From Bacteroidaceae bacterium (GTDB taxonomy: Bacteria > Bacteroidota > Bacteroidia > Bacteroidales > Bacteroidaceae): a DNA stretch of 32,046 bases. The stretch lies in the NCBI GenBank assembly GCA_902362595.1, contig CABIXF010000047.1, positions 1 to 32,046 on the forward strand, given 5' to 3'. A model generated the notes under the pieces. That model made no database searches, had not been told where the DNA came from, and saw only the letters and a program-made list of their open reading frames with translations. This document shows, in pieces, positions 1-9,018 of this stretch (positions are counted from its first letter, which is position 1; every line of letters begins with the position of its first letter). Position numbers and translations under genes: made by a program.

Positions 1-120
1 CAGGGGAGTAAAGGACAAGGCTTTCTTTTTGTTCAGGCTGGCTAAAATTTATGCTTAATCAACGAATCCCTCAGATTTTTACGTTGATCCCGAATTCTGC
101 CGTTTTTTGCGTGCCGGGGG

Positions 121-159
121 AAAACAAAAAATCCTGATTTCACTTGGAATCAGGATTTT
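121..159 (-). terminator. Rho-independent terminator of tRNA-Phe
   Basis: A perfect 12-bp inverted repeat (128-139 with 148-159) encloses an 8-base loop. Read on the minus strand, the stem is followed by a T-rich run (TTTTTTGTTTT). It lies 25 bases beyond the 3' end of the tRNA gene, where a terminator for that transcript is expected. Confidence 0.85.
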
Positions 160-183
160 ACTGTCTTTTGCTTTTCTTCAAAG

Positions 184-256
184 TGGTGCCACCAGGAATC
201 GAACCGGGGACACAAGGATTTTCAGTCCTTTGCTCTACCAACTGAGCTATGGCACC
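184..256 (-). tRNA. tRNA-Phe (GAA)
   Basis: The reverse strand folds into a standard 73-base tRNA. The 7-bp acceptor stem is GGTGCCA with TGGCACC, and the discriminator base is A. The D-arm contains AGCTCAGTTGGTAGAGC. The anticodon loop CTGAAAA gives anticodon GAA, which reads Phe codons. The T-arm carries GGTTCGATTCC. The 3' CCA is not encoded, because CTT follows the discriminator, so it would be added after transcription. A matching promoter lies upstream and a terminator downstream, so it looks like a single-gene transcription unit. Confidence 0.97.
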
Positions 257-277
257 ATTGTTCCTTGTTTGCGGTTG

Positions 278-308
278 CAAAGGTACGCAAACTTTTGAAA
301 CCTGCAAA
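278..308 (-). promoter_or_regulatory. Bacteroides-type promoter of tRNA-Phe
   Basis: On the minus strand there is TTTG (positions 308-305), exactly 19 bases, then TACCTTTG (285-278). This fits the established Bacteroides primary sigma-factor consensus, TTTG at -33 and TAnnTTTG at -7. The predicted start of transcription is about 15 bases before the tRNA. It is the clearest promoter in the window and supports the Bacteroidales assignment. Confidence 0.85.
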
Positions 309-378
309 TATTTTAGCAAAAAAATACGTTAAAATATAATGCGAAATTAAACTGTATAGTGATATTTAGTTTGTAAAT

Positions 379-1459
379 TATTGCTGTCCGATAAAAATTG
401 TGTGGGAGTATAAAATTAGGGCTGATTTCATTTGCGAGGTCAGCTCATTTCCGTTAGATTTCTGTCGCTAAATAAATAATCCAACTGTATACATTTTAGC
501 GGACAGACGCAAAAATAGGGATGCAGTCTGGATGAAACGTCTTCGGATTATTGACTCCACTACTATCACACTGTTCTCCAATCTGTTGTTCAAGGGTGTG
601 GGTCGTCATCCCAAGACCGGCAAAAAGAAAGGGGGCATAAAGGTGCACACGGGTCATACACGCCAATGCGAGAGTCCCTTCAGATATTAAGTTTATATCT
701 GCAGTCACCAACGATTCTTTTATGTTAAGGTCGTCAACACTAAACAAAGGAGACATAATTGCCATGGACCGCGCATACATTGACTATGAGAAGCTGAAAA
801 CTCTCACATAAAGAGATGTATTGTATGTGACAAGATGAAGAAAAAAACTGAGATACAGCATTATAGAGGACTGTATGTACAAGAACACAGACGGCCTTAT
901 GGAAGTGCGCATATAATATATCACATTCTCAAAAGTTCTGAAGGGAAGTGGATTGCTCGTTCATCATGCCCTTATCATCACTTATGCCGATGCAAAAAGA
1001 ACAAACTGATAGCATTGCTTACAAACGATATGGAGTCAGACTCGAACGAGATTATAGAGATTTACCGTAAACGCTGGGAAATTGAACTGCTGTTCAAACA
1101 GATAAAACAAAACTTCCTGTTGAAATACTTCTATGGGGAAAGTGCAAATGCCATCAAGATACAGATTTGGGTGCACTTATAGCCAATCTGCTTCTGATGG
1201 TAATGAAAAAGGACTGACACGTTCTTAGAGTTTCTCCGGGCTTGCAACCATGATACGGATTACGCTTATGTATTATGTGGACTTCTACAGTCTGTTTAAT
1301 CACCCGGAAAAAGATTGGGAAACGCTCTTAAGCGTAAATCGGAAGGAAGATTATCAGCTGTCTATCTTTTGACAGGGCTTGGAATAAGACTCGATCACTG
1401 AAAACACAATGGTCGAACGCTACATTTTTATATTTAATCGTTTTTATCGGATTGCAATA
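379..1459 (+). mobile_element. Decayed IS4-family insertion sequence with ends intact
   Basis: Imperfect 19-bp terminal inverted repeats lie at 379-397 (TATTGCTGTCCGATAAAAA) and 1441-1459, matching at 17 of 19 positions. They are flanked by an exact 9-bp direct repeat, TTTGTAAAT, at 370-378 and 1460-1468, which reads as the target-site duplication. The interior encodes a broken IS4-type DDE transposase. At 1081 bp the element is short for a full IS4-family element, which agrees with the missing N-terminal half of the transposase. It is presumably immobile unless a related transposase acts on it. Confidence 0.85.
498..1372 (+). pseudogene. Broken IS4-family transposase
   Basis: Translating all three plus frames piecewise recovers one transposase in order. 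The pieces are a segment reading IDSTTITLFSN then GVGRHPKTGKKKGGIKVHT (from 541, first catalytic Asp at 553-555), a segment containing GDIIAMDRAYIDYEKL (second Asp), a segment with LTNDMESDSNEIIEIYRKRW (third catalytic Glu, with the Y-2-R-3-E-6-K spacing of the IS4 family), and a tail reading MYYVDFYSLFNHPEKDW. Several frameshifts (the first just after IKVHT) and internal stops separate the pieces. The region before the first Asp is almost absent, so an internal deletion removed the N-terminal part. An open stretch at 835-1182 is the C-terminal fragment and is unlikely to make a working protein. Confidence 0.9.
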
Positions 1460-1468
1460 TTTGTAAAT

Positions 1469-1793
1469 ATACATTTTCCCTCATTGCCTAATCATTGTTT
1501 CTTCTATTGAAATCTTGTCCGATAACCGAAATTGGACTGAAAGCGAGAAAGCAGGCCTTTCAATCCAATTGGCTATAAACTTACTTACGATTTATTCGTA
1601 AACAAATTTGGTCTCATTAAGTATCTATATACAACTTGAACTTGCTAGACTAAGTTTGTCATTCATGTTTTCTGTTATTAAAGGATTTCAGCATATCAAG
1701 ACGAATAGTAAGTGTAACTATCTTTTTTCCAAAGCCAATGAAGTTTTTTCAGTCTTTAAAATGGGAGTAACTTGCTATATGCAATCGCACAAA
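1469..1793. other. Intergenic stretch with one hairpin
   Basis: No credible gene was found here. The only structure seen is an imperfect inverted repeat, 1531-1543 with 1557-1569 (12 of 13 pairs, the odd one a G-T), with a 13-base loop and no T-run on either side. A copy of TGTCCGATAA at 1516-1525 repeats the core of the insertion-sequence ends nearby. An open frame at 1608-1877 runs into the 3' end of the opposite-strand gene and has no family resemblance. Confidence 0.5.
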
Positions 1794-3230
1794 TTAATCA
1801 ACCGGGCGTATAATCACCCTTCTATATCCAGTCAGTGCAGGAGAACCATTGTCCATTACTTCACAAATCATATGTAATTCCTTGCCTGCTGCATCTTGTG
1901 GTATATCAAAGAATGCGACAGGCTTATCAGTTTGCATAATCTCTATATGGCCTGTATAGGTACCAGCTTCTGGCAATATCCACCAATGATATGCTAATGA
2001 GTCATTATCCACATCAATTGATTCAGATGCGTCCAGCCATATTCTTCGTCCCACTTTCGAAGTAATGATGATAGGATCCAAACCCTTTTTGCCATTTACA
2101 TAGACAGACGGATTATGATTTCCTTCGCCACAAGCTGCCCAATCCATCCGGGCTGCAAAATCGGCAAATATGGCCGGATAAAAATATTTCTCGTATTTCT
2201 CGGATACAGCTTTAACATCCGGAGCTGCATTGGTGTAACACTCCGTCAGGCTGTCAGGCGAAAGCGCCCAACGGAAATAGCCGCCCCAACCCACCTGATT
2301 GCCCACAGCAGGATTATTCAACCCATTGGGAAAGACATGCAGATAAGAAGGCGTATCCCCTTCTACTCCATATTTGTTTTTCGGATAGACCTTTCCTAAA
2401 TGGCCATGTCCCTGTATATGGGTGGCATATTCATTCCAATTCATACTTCCAAGCGTGTTCTGCACAAGCCAGGCACTTTCATCCCAGAAGAAACGCAACT
2501 CCTTTCCGCAAGTCTTACGCAGCCATTGATGGGAACTGAACGCATAATCTACAGGAGGCCCCCCACATACGTCCTGATCTGTAATCGTATATACACACAG
2601 TTTATCCAGAAACTTATGCACCTCCGATTCGCTCCGTTCCTTTCTAACCCGCCACACAGCCTGTGCCAATGTGTTGGCACCGCCCCATACCGTAATCCAT
2701 AACGGACGGCTGTCCTCTTCATCAACCAGCTTGATTATCAAGTCACTCCCCGGAGAATCATTGTTTTCACCAATCCGTTCTATTCCCAGCCCTCTGCTTC
2801 CCAACACCGTCCGACTGCGCAGATAACCGGCAGTGGGCCAATAGCCCAATTCCTGCTTTCCGTTCTCCTGCCTTTCCGGTAAAAAACCTTCCTGCTCCGA
2901 CCGCTTCATCAGATTAGGCAAATCTTTTTCATAAGCGTCGATGACCGTCAACAAACTGTCCATCCAACTTTCGGGATAGGTACCGCCACAGATATTCCAT
3001 CCGCCTGTAGCGACCAGTCCTTCTATTTCAAACAAATCTGCATAAGCTAATAAGCGGACCATGGATTCCATGTCATCAGGTTCAACATTAGCCGGAGCAA
3101 TATCTGTTAAGACGACAATACGAGGCTTCAATAGGGATTCATCATTTTGCTTGCTTGTTCCCGCTGATGCAGAAAGACATAAAATCAATAATCCAATAGA
3201 GGTCCACAATTTTCTTGCTTTTAAATTCAT
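1794..3230 (-). CDS. Sde182/DUF1593 nucleoside-hydrolase-like protein
   Basis: A secreted protein of 478 residues with a signal peptide (about 1-23, ending ASA-GTS). Residues about 35-370 resemble the Sde182/DUF1593 family, which has a nucleoside-hydrolase-like fold. The stretch VVLTDIAPANVEPDDMES places D43 and D52-D53 where nucleoside hydrolases hold calcium, but with a longer spacing (D-x8-DD) than the classical D-x3-DD. Residues about 371-478 form a PKD-like immunoglobulin domain (LDASESIDVDNDSLAYHWW). The family is named after a cellulose-binding protein of Saccharophagus degradans; its catalytic activity is not established to my knowledge. It starts 24 bases after the GH2 stop, so it is probably the last gene of the minus-strand operon. 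A role in binding or cleaving a plant cell-wall glycan is inferred from context only. Confidence 0.85.
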   Translation of the reverse strand: MNLKARKLWTSIGLLILCLSASAGTSKQNDESLLKPRIVVLTDIAPANVEPDDMESMVRLLAYADLFEIEGLVATGGWNICGGTYPESWMDSLLTVIDAYEKDLPNLMKRSEQEGFLPERQENGKQELGYWPTAGYLRSRTVLGSRGLGIERIGENNDSPGSDLIIKLVDEEDSRPLWITVWGGANTLAQAVWRVRKERSESEVHKFLDKLCVYTITDQDVCGGPPVDYAFSSHQWLRKTCGKELRFFWDESAWLVQNTLGSMNWNEYATHIQGHGHLGKVYPKNKYGVEGDTPSYLHVFPNGLNNPAVGNQVGWGGYFRWALSPDSLTECYTNAAPDVKAVSEKYEKYFYPAIFADFAARMDWAACGEGNHNPSVYVNGKKGLDPIIITSKVGRRIWLDASESIDVDNDSLAYHWWILPEAGTYTGHIEIMQTDKPVAFFDIPQDAAGKELHMICEVMDNGSPALTGYRRVIIRPVD

Positions 3231-3254
3231 GGCTTTTTAAATAAATTTGTATAA

Positions 3255-5759
3255 CTAATCAATTGTAATTTTTACATTAGCTGATTGTAATCCGTTAGAT
3301 GTTGCCACTAAATGTGCCGTACCCTGCTTTCCTTGATTCTGAATCACAACCAGACATTTTCCATAGAACGCTCGGCGCTTGTTGGCCTTGAAGTGTTCCA
3401 TTGAAATTGGACTTCCATTGTCCACACCAGCAATGAATATGTCACCTTCCACTTTGAAGTTCACTAGATTGTCTGCATTTGGGCATAAATTTCCGTCTTT
3501 GTCCAAAATTTCTACAGTGATAAAGCTTAAATCTTTTCCATTGGCCGTCAACTGCGAACGGTCAGGAGTCAGACGAATCTGTACCGGTTCACCCGCCGTA
3601 CGGATTTCTTTTTCTCCGACAACTTTGCCATTCTTCCGTGCTATAACTTTCACGCTTCCCGGCTCATATTCCACGCGCCACATCGCATGCAGGCAGTCCG
3701 GAGTCTTTGACTTCACTCCTTGAGATTTTCCATTAACAAACAATTCCACTTCATCCGCCTTGTTGTAATAGCACCACATATCCACAACCTGCCCCGGCTT
3801 CCAATTCCAATGCGGGAAAAGATGCAAGACCTGCTCCTCCGACCATTCTGACTGATACAGATAATATGTATCCTTCGGGAAACCTGCCAGATCCACAATG
3901 CCGAAATAGGAACTGCGCGCCGGCCATCCGAAAGGTGTCGGTTCACCTATATAATCGAAACCTGTCCACACATATTGTCCGCTGATAAAGTCATTGTCAC
4001 GTATTAGTTTAAGTGTTTCCTCATGTGTGTTACCCCACGGAGCGTGACAATTGTCATAAGAGGAACAGGAAAAACTGGGATCATAAAACGGCTTGTCCCA
4101 TCTCTCCGGCCAGATAAACTCCTTGTCGCTTGGCATTTTGTAATATCCACGTGTGGCTAATGTAGAATTACTCTCAGTAATGATGAACGGCTTGCTTGGA
4201 AAATTTTTCGGTACGTCTAGGATATTAATATTGTGATAGTTATATCCTATAATGTCCAATGCGCCCGACTTGAACAAGTGATTGAAAGGGTTCGGTTCGT
4301 TGCAACCAGCTGTGACGGGACGGGTCGGGTCAAGCTCTCTCACAATATCCGCTAGCTTTTTCGTTAGTAACGAATTCACACTCATTTCTTCCTCCTTCGC
4401 CAACATATTCTTTGAATGGCCGAAGTTTAGAATCAAGTTCGCTTCTTCCAGACTTAACGTATCCGCATTTGCATGGCTCCATTGTTCAAGCACTTCGTTG
4501 CCGATACTCCACATAAAAATTGAAGGATGGTTACGGTCGCGCATGATAAAGTCGTGCAGGTCACGCTCATGCCAGTCATTGAAATAACGCGCATAGTCAT
4601 GCGCTGTCTTTTTCTTGCGCCACATATCAAAAGCCTCATCCATTACGATAAACCCCATCTGGTCGCACAGGTCAAGCAATTCGGGAGCGGGAGGATTGTG
4701 TGAACAACGTATACCATTGCAGCCCATTTCCTTCAGAATTTCCAACTGACGTTCGATAGCACGCATGTTCACGGCAGCTCCCAGGCAACCTAAATCATGA
4801 TGCATGCACACTCCGTTTATCTTGGTCGGCTTTCCGTTCAGCACAAAACCTTTTTGTGCGTCAAATTTGAACGAACGGATACCAGTGATAGTTTCATACC
4901 GGTCGATACAATGTTCACCATCCATCAGCTCCGTTACAAGCGTATACAGATAAGGGGATTCAATATCCCAACGATGCGGATCTGCCACACTCAACTGCTG
5001 GACAGCCACTGCATCCGCCTGCCCGCCGACTTGGCACAAAGTATCAGTCTTGGCTACACATTTACCTTCCGCATCAAACAGCGATGAACAGACGGTCACC
5101 TTTGCATCCACATCTGTTTCATTGGAAACTGTCGTCTGCACACGTACAATAGCCTTCGACTTGTTTACAACAGGAGCCGTTACATAAGTACCCCACTCGC
5201 CGACATGCACAGCTTCCGTTTTCACCAGCCATACATTCCGGTAAATGCCGCAGCCCGAATACCATCTGGAGTTTGGCTGTTCCGAATTGTCCACACGCAC
5301 TGCCAGCACATTCTTCTCCCCCCATTTCAGATGAGGAGTCAGATCATAGCTGAAAGTTATATAGCCGTAAGGACGACGTCCCAACAGGATACCATTGAGA
5401 TATACTTCCGAATTCATATAGACTCCATCGAACACAATCCGGAACTTCATGTCTGAATCCGCTTTTTCAGGGACAAATGTCTTTCTGTACCACCCTATGC
5501 CGCCGGGAAGCGCACCGCCTCCCGTACTGGAAGGATTGTCCTTACTGAAGTTACCTTCTATGGCCCAGTCATGGGGCAGGTCTAGCAACTGCCAGCCTGT
5601 ATCCTCAAAATTTGCATCGACAGCTTCAGGTTCATCTCCATTGTGAAAACGCCAGCAATCACCGAGGTTTATCCTTTCACGGCAGGTACTAACAGTTGTA
5701 CTAAATACCATAAAGCAGGAACAACAAAACACATGTAAGAAAAGCAATAATGTCTTCAT
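3255..5759 (-). CDS. GH2 glycosidase, probable beta-galactosidase
   Basis: A protein of 834 residues with a hydrophobic N-terminus that contains three Cys residues and could be cleaved by signal peptidase I or lipidated. Domain order is typical of GH2: a jelly-roll sugar-binding domain (about 30-180), an immunoglobulin-like domain (190-295), a TIM barrel (300-600), then C-terminal beta domains. The family motif RCSHNPP is at 351-357. The predicted acid/base is E422 in WSIGNEV and the nucleophile E529 in IITES. The homologous position in the Bacteroides ovatus xyloglucan locus encodes a beta-galactosidase that removes galactose from galacto-xyloglucan side chains, and the same role is inferred here. 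GH2 also includes glucuronidases and mannosidases, so the exact sugar is not proved by sequence. Confidence 0.92.
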   Translation of the reverse strand: MKTLLLFLHVFCCSCFMVFSTTVSTCRERINLGDCWRFHNGDEPEAVDANFEDTGWQLLDLPHDWAIEGNFSKDNPSSTGGGALPGGIGWYRKTFVPEKADSDMKFRIVFDGVYMNSEVYLNGILLGRRPYGYITFSYDLTPHLKWGEKNVLAVRVDNSEQPNSRWYSGCGIYRNVWLVKTEAVHVGEWGTYVTAPVVNKSKAIVRVQTTVSNETDVDAKVTVCSSLFDAEGKCVAKTDTLCQVGGQADAVAVQQLSVADPHRWDIESPYLYTLVTELMDGEHCIDRYETITGIRSFKFDAQKGFVLNGKPTKINGVCMHHDLGCLGAAVNMRAIERQLEILKEMGCNGIRCSHNPPAPELLDLCDQMGFIVMDEAFDMWRKKKTAHDYARYFNDWHERDLHDFIMRDRNHPSIFMWSIGNEVLEQWSHANADTLSLEEANLILNFGHSKNMLAKEEEMSVNSLLTKKLADIVRELDPTRPVTAGCNEPNPFNHLFKSGALDIIGYNYHNINILDVPKNFPSKPFIITESNSTLATRGYYKMPSDKEFIWPERWDKPFYDPSFSCSSYDNCHAPWGNTHEETLKLIRDNDFISGQYVWTGFDYIGEPTPFGWPARSSYFGIVDLAGFPKDTYYLYQSEWSEEQVLHLFPHWNWKPGQVVDMWCYYNKADEVELFVNGKSQGVKSKTPDCLHAMWRVEYEPGSVKVIARKNGKVVGEKEIRTAGEPVQIRLTPDRSQLTANGKDLSFITVEILDKDGNLCPNADNLVNFKVEGDIFIAGVDNGSPISMEHFKANKRRAFYGKCLVVIQNQGKQGTAHLVATSNGLQSANVKITID

Positions 5760-5777
5760 ATTTTACTCTTTCTATTG

Positions 5778-5809
5778 AAAACCTATTATATTACCCAGTC
5801 ATTTACAAA
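5778..5809 (-). promoter_or_regulatory. Possible promoter before the GH2 gene
   Basis: On the minus strand, TTTG (5809-5806), 20 bases, then TAGGTTTT (5785-5778) matches the Bacteroides -33/-7 pattern except at the last -7 base. Transcription would begin close to the ATG at 5759. The 236-base GH31-GH2 gap is otherwise larger than needed for a simple operon junction. This is a pattern match only. Confidence 0.35.
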
Positions 5810-5995
5810 GGCAAAAAAGCCCTCGAAATCATCCCTGTTGTCGGGATTCTTCTCTCTTTGAAAAAATCAAACGTACTTCAGCAGTTGTTTAAATTTTTTT
5901 CGGTGAAACGACGCAATCAGACTTCTTCTGCTTCCTGTCTGTTTCCCTGGAACAATTCACCAAATAAATCTGGCATTATTTAAACAGGTCCTCAA

Positions 5996-8869
5996 TCAAA
6001 TCTTTATTGAAACTTCTTTACCCGTATATTGCACATCAATACCTTTGGCTTTTATATCAAAAGCCTGCGGTCTATCCTTATTGACTACCACTACCGTAAA
6101 TGTACGTTCCTCCAACATACCCGGAAACGAGCCTTGACGTTCGCCGATAATCAGCGTACGGCTGTTATCGTCATATTCCATCGGAATTATCGCGTACATT
6201 CCCTTTTCATAGTTGTAGTTCACGCCTTCGTCCTCATAAAGTGTAAACTCGCCGTCAGCACCCTGATATACATAAAGACGGATATGTGTGGCAGACTTTT
6301 CATCAGAATACTGTATATCCTCACCGAACGGAACGATGGAACCGGCACGCACATACAGAGGAACATGTTCGTAAGGAGCCTCCACTTTTGCTCTTATTCC
6401 GCCTTCCCGGAACTTCCCGGTATAGAAATCATACCAGCCTTCCGACTTCGGGAAATAGACCTCACGGCTGCGGTCACCATAATGGTAGACCGGAGAAACC
6501 ATAAACGCGGGACCGAACATGAACTGGTCACCGATGTTGTTGACATTCACATCCGACGTGAAATCCATAACCAATGGGCGCATGATGGTATAGTCCTTGA
6601 ACCAGGTCATGCCGGCAAGCGAATAGATGTAAGGCATCAGGTTGTAGCGCAATTTCGTATAATATACAATGGAATTGTATGCAGGATGACCTTCCGGAGC
6701 GATTTTCCACGGCTCACGGTACGGATATTGCCCGTGCGCACGATACAGCGGGCAGAAGGCTCCGAACTGAAACCAGCGCGTGTTCAGTTCACGCCATTCC
6801 TTGCAGTCCGCATTTTCTGTCCGTGTAGCATTCCATTGCTGTTGTCCTGCCACATAACGGTTCTCTACACAGAAGCCACCTATATCCATTGTCCAATAGG
6901 GAATTCCGCTGACTGCAAAATTCAGACCGGCGGAAATCTGTGCCTTCATATCTTCCCAACGGGTCGCGATGTCACCGCTCCATGTGGCAGTGGAATAGCG
7001 CTGCAAACCGGCAAAGCCCGAACGGGTTAGCAGGAATACCCGCTTGTTGTTGTCTGCACTGCGCTGTCCATTGTAGATTGCATCCGCGTTCATCAGTGCA
7101 TATGCATTGAAATATTCTGTCGACGGGCCCAATGCCGTAGGTCCGCACAAGTCTTTACGGTACTGCAAATCCGTACAGTCGCGTACGTTCGGTTCGCTGG
7201 CATCCATCCACCAGGCATCGATGCCCAACGGATAATAGTGTTCGTACATCTGTTTCCAAAACAACTTGCGTGCCTTGGTACTGTATGCGTCATAGAAACC
7301 GTATGTGTATCCTTTGCCAATCCAATCCTTCAGGCTGTCCTTCACGGATTGCGGATAAATCCATCCGTTCCTGTCAAATTCCTTGTAATGCTCGGTCGTG
7401 GTATAGAACTTCGGCCATACGGACACCATTATATGCCCGTGCATTGCATGAATGGAATCGACCATCACTTTTGGATTCGGGAAATGCGCTTTGTCGAACT
7501 CATGGCTTCCCCATGCGTTTTCCGGCCAGTGGCTCCAGTCGAGCACAATGTTGTCTATCGGAATTTTCCGGTCACGGAAACCTTTCAACGCATCCAGCAT
7601 TTCATCCTGCGACTTGTAACGCTCCCGGCTCTGCCAATAGCCCATCGCCCATTTAGGCATGATGGGAGACTTGCCTGTTAAGGTACGGTAGCCGCTGATT
7701 ACATCATCCATATCATCACCGGCGATAAAATAATAGTCCAGCTGAGGAGTCATTTCACTCCACCACGACTGGTTGCCCTGCTCTTTCGGGTCAACCGGAC
7801 TGAACACACGCAGCCCGGAATAAGAAACCGCTCCGTCCGGATTCCATTCCACCTTCAACGGCACACGCTTCCCGGCCTCCAGATTCACGGAGAACTTATA
7901 GCTGTTCGGATTCCATGCCGTGCGCCAGCGCTCCGGAACCACCAGTTTGTTGTCGATATACACTTTGGTATAGCCTGCATAATAGAGGATGAACTTGAAT
8001 TCCCCGCTCTGCGAAGGCTCAATCTCCCCTTCATAAGTGACCTTTGAGCCATACAGCGGAAAGTCTTCCGGCAAATTCACCACATGATTCAGGTCGCCTC
8101 TGACCAGATGCTCAAAATAAAGCGAGTCCTCCCGGCGGACCAATGTCCCGGCACCCGATTCCGGAGCGGGGACATAAGTACCTGTTATCGCTCCCTCTTT
8201 TCCGTCCTTGTCATACAGCTTGAACACATCCCCCAACTGGGAATAATCGTTCGGATTACCGAAACGGCAGAGCGAATAGCTGTCAAGAAGCACGCCGTAA
8301 TTCTTGTTGGAAACGATGAACGGAACGGAAACCTTCGTGTTGTACTGGAAGAGCTCTTCATTCTTTCCCTTGTAATTGAACTCATCCGACTGATGCTGTC
8401 CCAGTCCGTAGAAAGCCTCATCGTCCGGTGACTCAAAAACCTGACGGATAGTATAGCCTCTGGTCCCTTCTACCTCTATAGGAGTGAACGTCTTGCCGCC
8501 TCCCTTGTTTTCCTGAAGAATCATGTTCCCTTCTTCATCTGTAAACCAGACCTCCCCGGTCGATGCAAGTACGGAAGCACGGAGCTCGGAAGTAACGACC
8601 GTCACCGTATCACCTTTCTGCTCCACACCGAACGGCGTCTGTTCCTTCTGCGGAATCACAACCAGACTTTGGGGGTCGGCGAACTTACTTTCCGGTGTCG
8701 CCGACACGTGGACAAGTTTGTCGCCCATCACTTGCAGACGTACCAGCTGCACATCTGTATCGTTTTTCTGTTGTACTTTTATAATCACTCCATTATCTGT
8801 TTCTTCATAAATTTTTGAAAATGAGCCTAATAACAGACAAGCTAGTAGATAATAAGAAATGTTTTTCAT
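5996..8869 (-). CDS. GH31 glycosidase with PA14 insert, probable alpha-xylosidase
   Basis: Numbering is from the second of two in-frame ATGs (8869), which sits 8 bases after AGGG; the first ATG at 8875 adds two residues. The protein has 957 residues, with a secretion signal (about 1-18). An N-terminal GH31 beta domain is followed by a PA14-like insert (about 225-358, containing FKFILYYAGYTKVYIDNK), a TIM barrel (about 400-740) and C-terminal beta domains. The nucleophile is D556 in WWMDASEP and the acid/base D633 in WSGDIATRW. A PA14 insert in this position is known from xyloglucan alpha-xylosidases of GH31, such as the enzyme in the B. ovatus xyloglucan locus. It would remove alpha-1,6-xylose from the non-reducing end of xyloglucan oligosaccharides in the periplasm. 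Confidence 0.93.
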   Translation of the reverse strand: MKNISYYLLACLLLGSFSKIYEETDNGVIIKVQQKNDTDVQLVRLQVMGDKLVHVSATPESKFADPQSLVVIPQKEQTPFGVEQKGDTVTVVTSELRASVLASTGEVWFTDEEGNMILQENKGGGKTFTPIEVEGTRGYTIRQVFESPDDEAFYGLGQHQSDEFNYKGKNEELFQYNTKVSVPFIVSNKNYGVLLDSYSLCRFGNPNDYSQLGDVFKLYDKDGKEGAITGTYVPAPESGAGTLVRREDSLYFEHLVRGDLNHVVNLPEDFPLYGSKVTYEGEIEPSQSGEFKFILYYAGYTKVYIDNKLVVPERWRTAWNPNSYKFSVNLEAGKRVPLKVEWNPDGAVSYSGLRVFSPVDPKEQGNQSWWSEMTPQLDYYFIAGDDMDDVISGYRTLTGKSPIMPKWAMGYWQSRERYKSQDEMLDALKGFRDRKIPIDNIVLDWSHWPENAWGSHEFDKAHFPNPKVMVDSIHAMHGHIMVSVWPKFYTTTEHYKEFDRNGWIYPQSVKDSLKDWIGKGYTYGFYDAYSTKARKLFWKQMYEHYYPLGIDAWWMDASEPNVRDCTDLQYRKDLCGPTALGPSTEYFNAYALMNADAIYNGQRSADNNKRVFLLTRSGFAGLQRYSTATWSGDIATRWEDMKAQISAGLNFAVSGIPYWTMDIGGFCVENRYVAGQQQWNATRTENADCKEWRELNTRWFQFGAFCPLYRAHGQYPYREPWKIAPEGHPAYNSIVYYTKLRYNLMPYIYSLAGMTWFKDYTIMRPLVMDFTSDVNVNNIGDQFMFGPAFMVSPVYHYGDRSREVYFPKSEGWYDFYTGKFREGGIRAKVEAPYEHVPLYVRAGSIVPFGEDIQYSDEKSATHIRLYVYQGADGEFTLYEDEGVNYNYEKGMYAIIPMEYDDNSRTLIIGERQGSFPGMLEERTFTVVVVNKDRPQAFDIKAKGIDVQYTGKEVSIKI

Positions 8870-9018
8870 ATCCATATCCCTGATATTAAAGTTTAATGAT
8901 AATATTTCTTTTTGTAAAGGTATAAGTTATTATCCAAACTTGTGAATCCAAATGTTTCATATAAAACCTGCATTTATCTATCATCTGTCTTATATGTTTT
9001 CACTCAGGGTATGATTTG

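Noticed and set aside
107..298. Short open frame at the left edge
   Set aside because: It runs through the tRNA-Phe gene and its terminator on the opposite strand.
835..1182. Open frame that could be read as a small intact transposase gene
   Set aside because: It is only the C-terminal piece of the broken IS4-family transposase; its first half is in the wrong frame relative to the family.
1608..1877. Small open frame in the gap after the insertion sequence
   Set aside because: It overlaps the 3' end of the opposite-strand Sde182-like gene, shows no family resemblance and has no ribosome-binding site of note.
6029..7030. Long open frame antisense to the GH31 gene
   Set aside because: It lies wholly opposite conserved GH31 sequence, has no recognisable domain, and is explained by the codon composition of the real gene.
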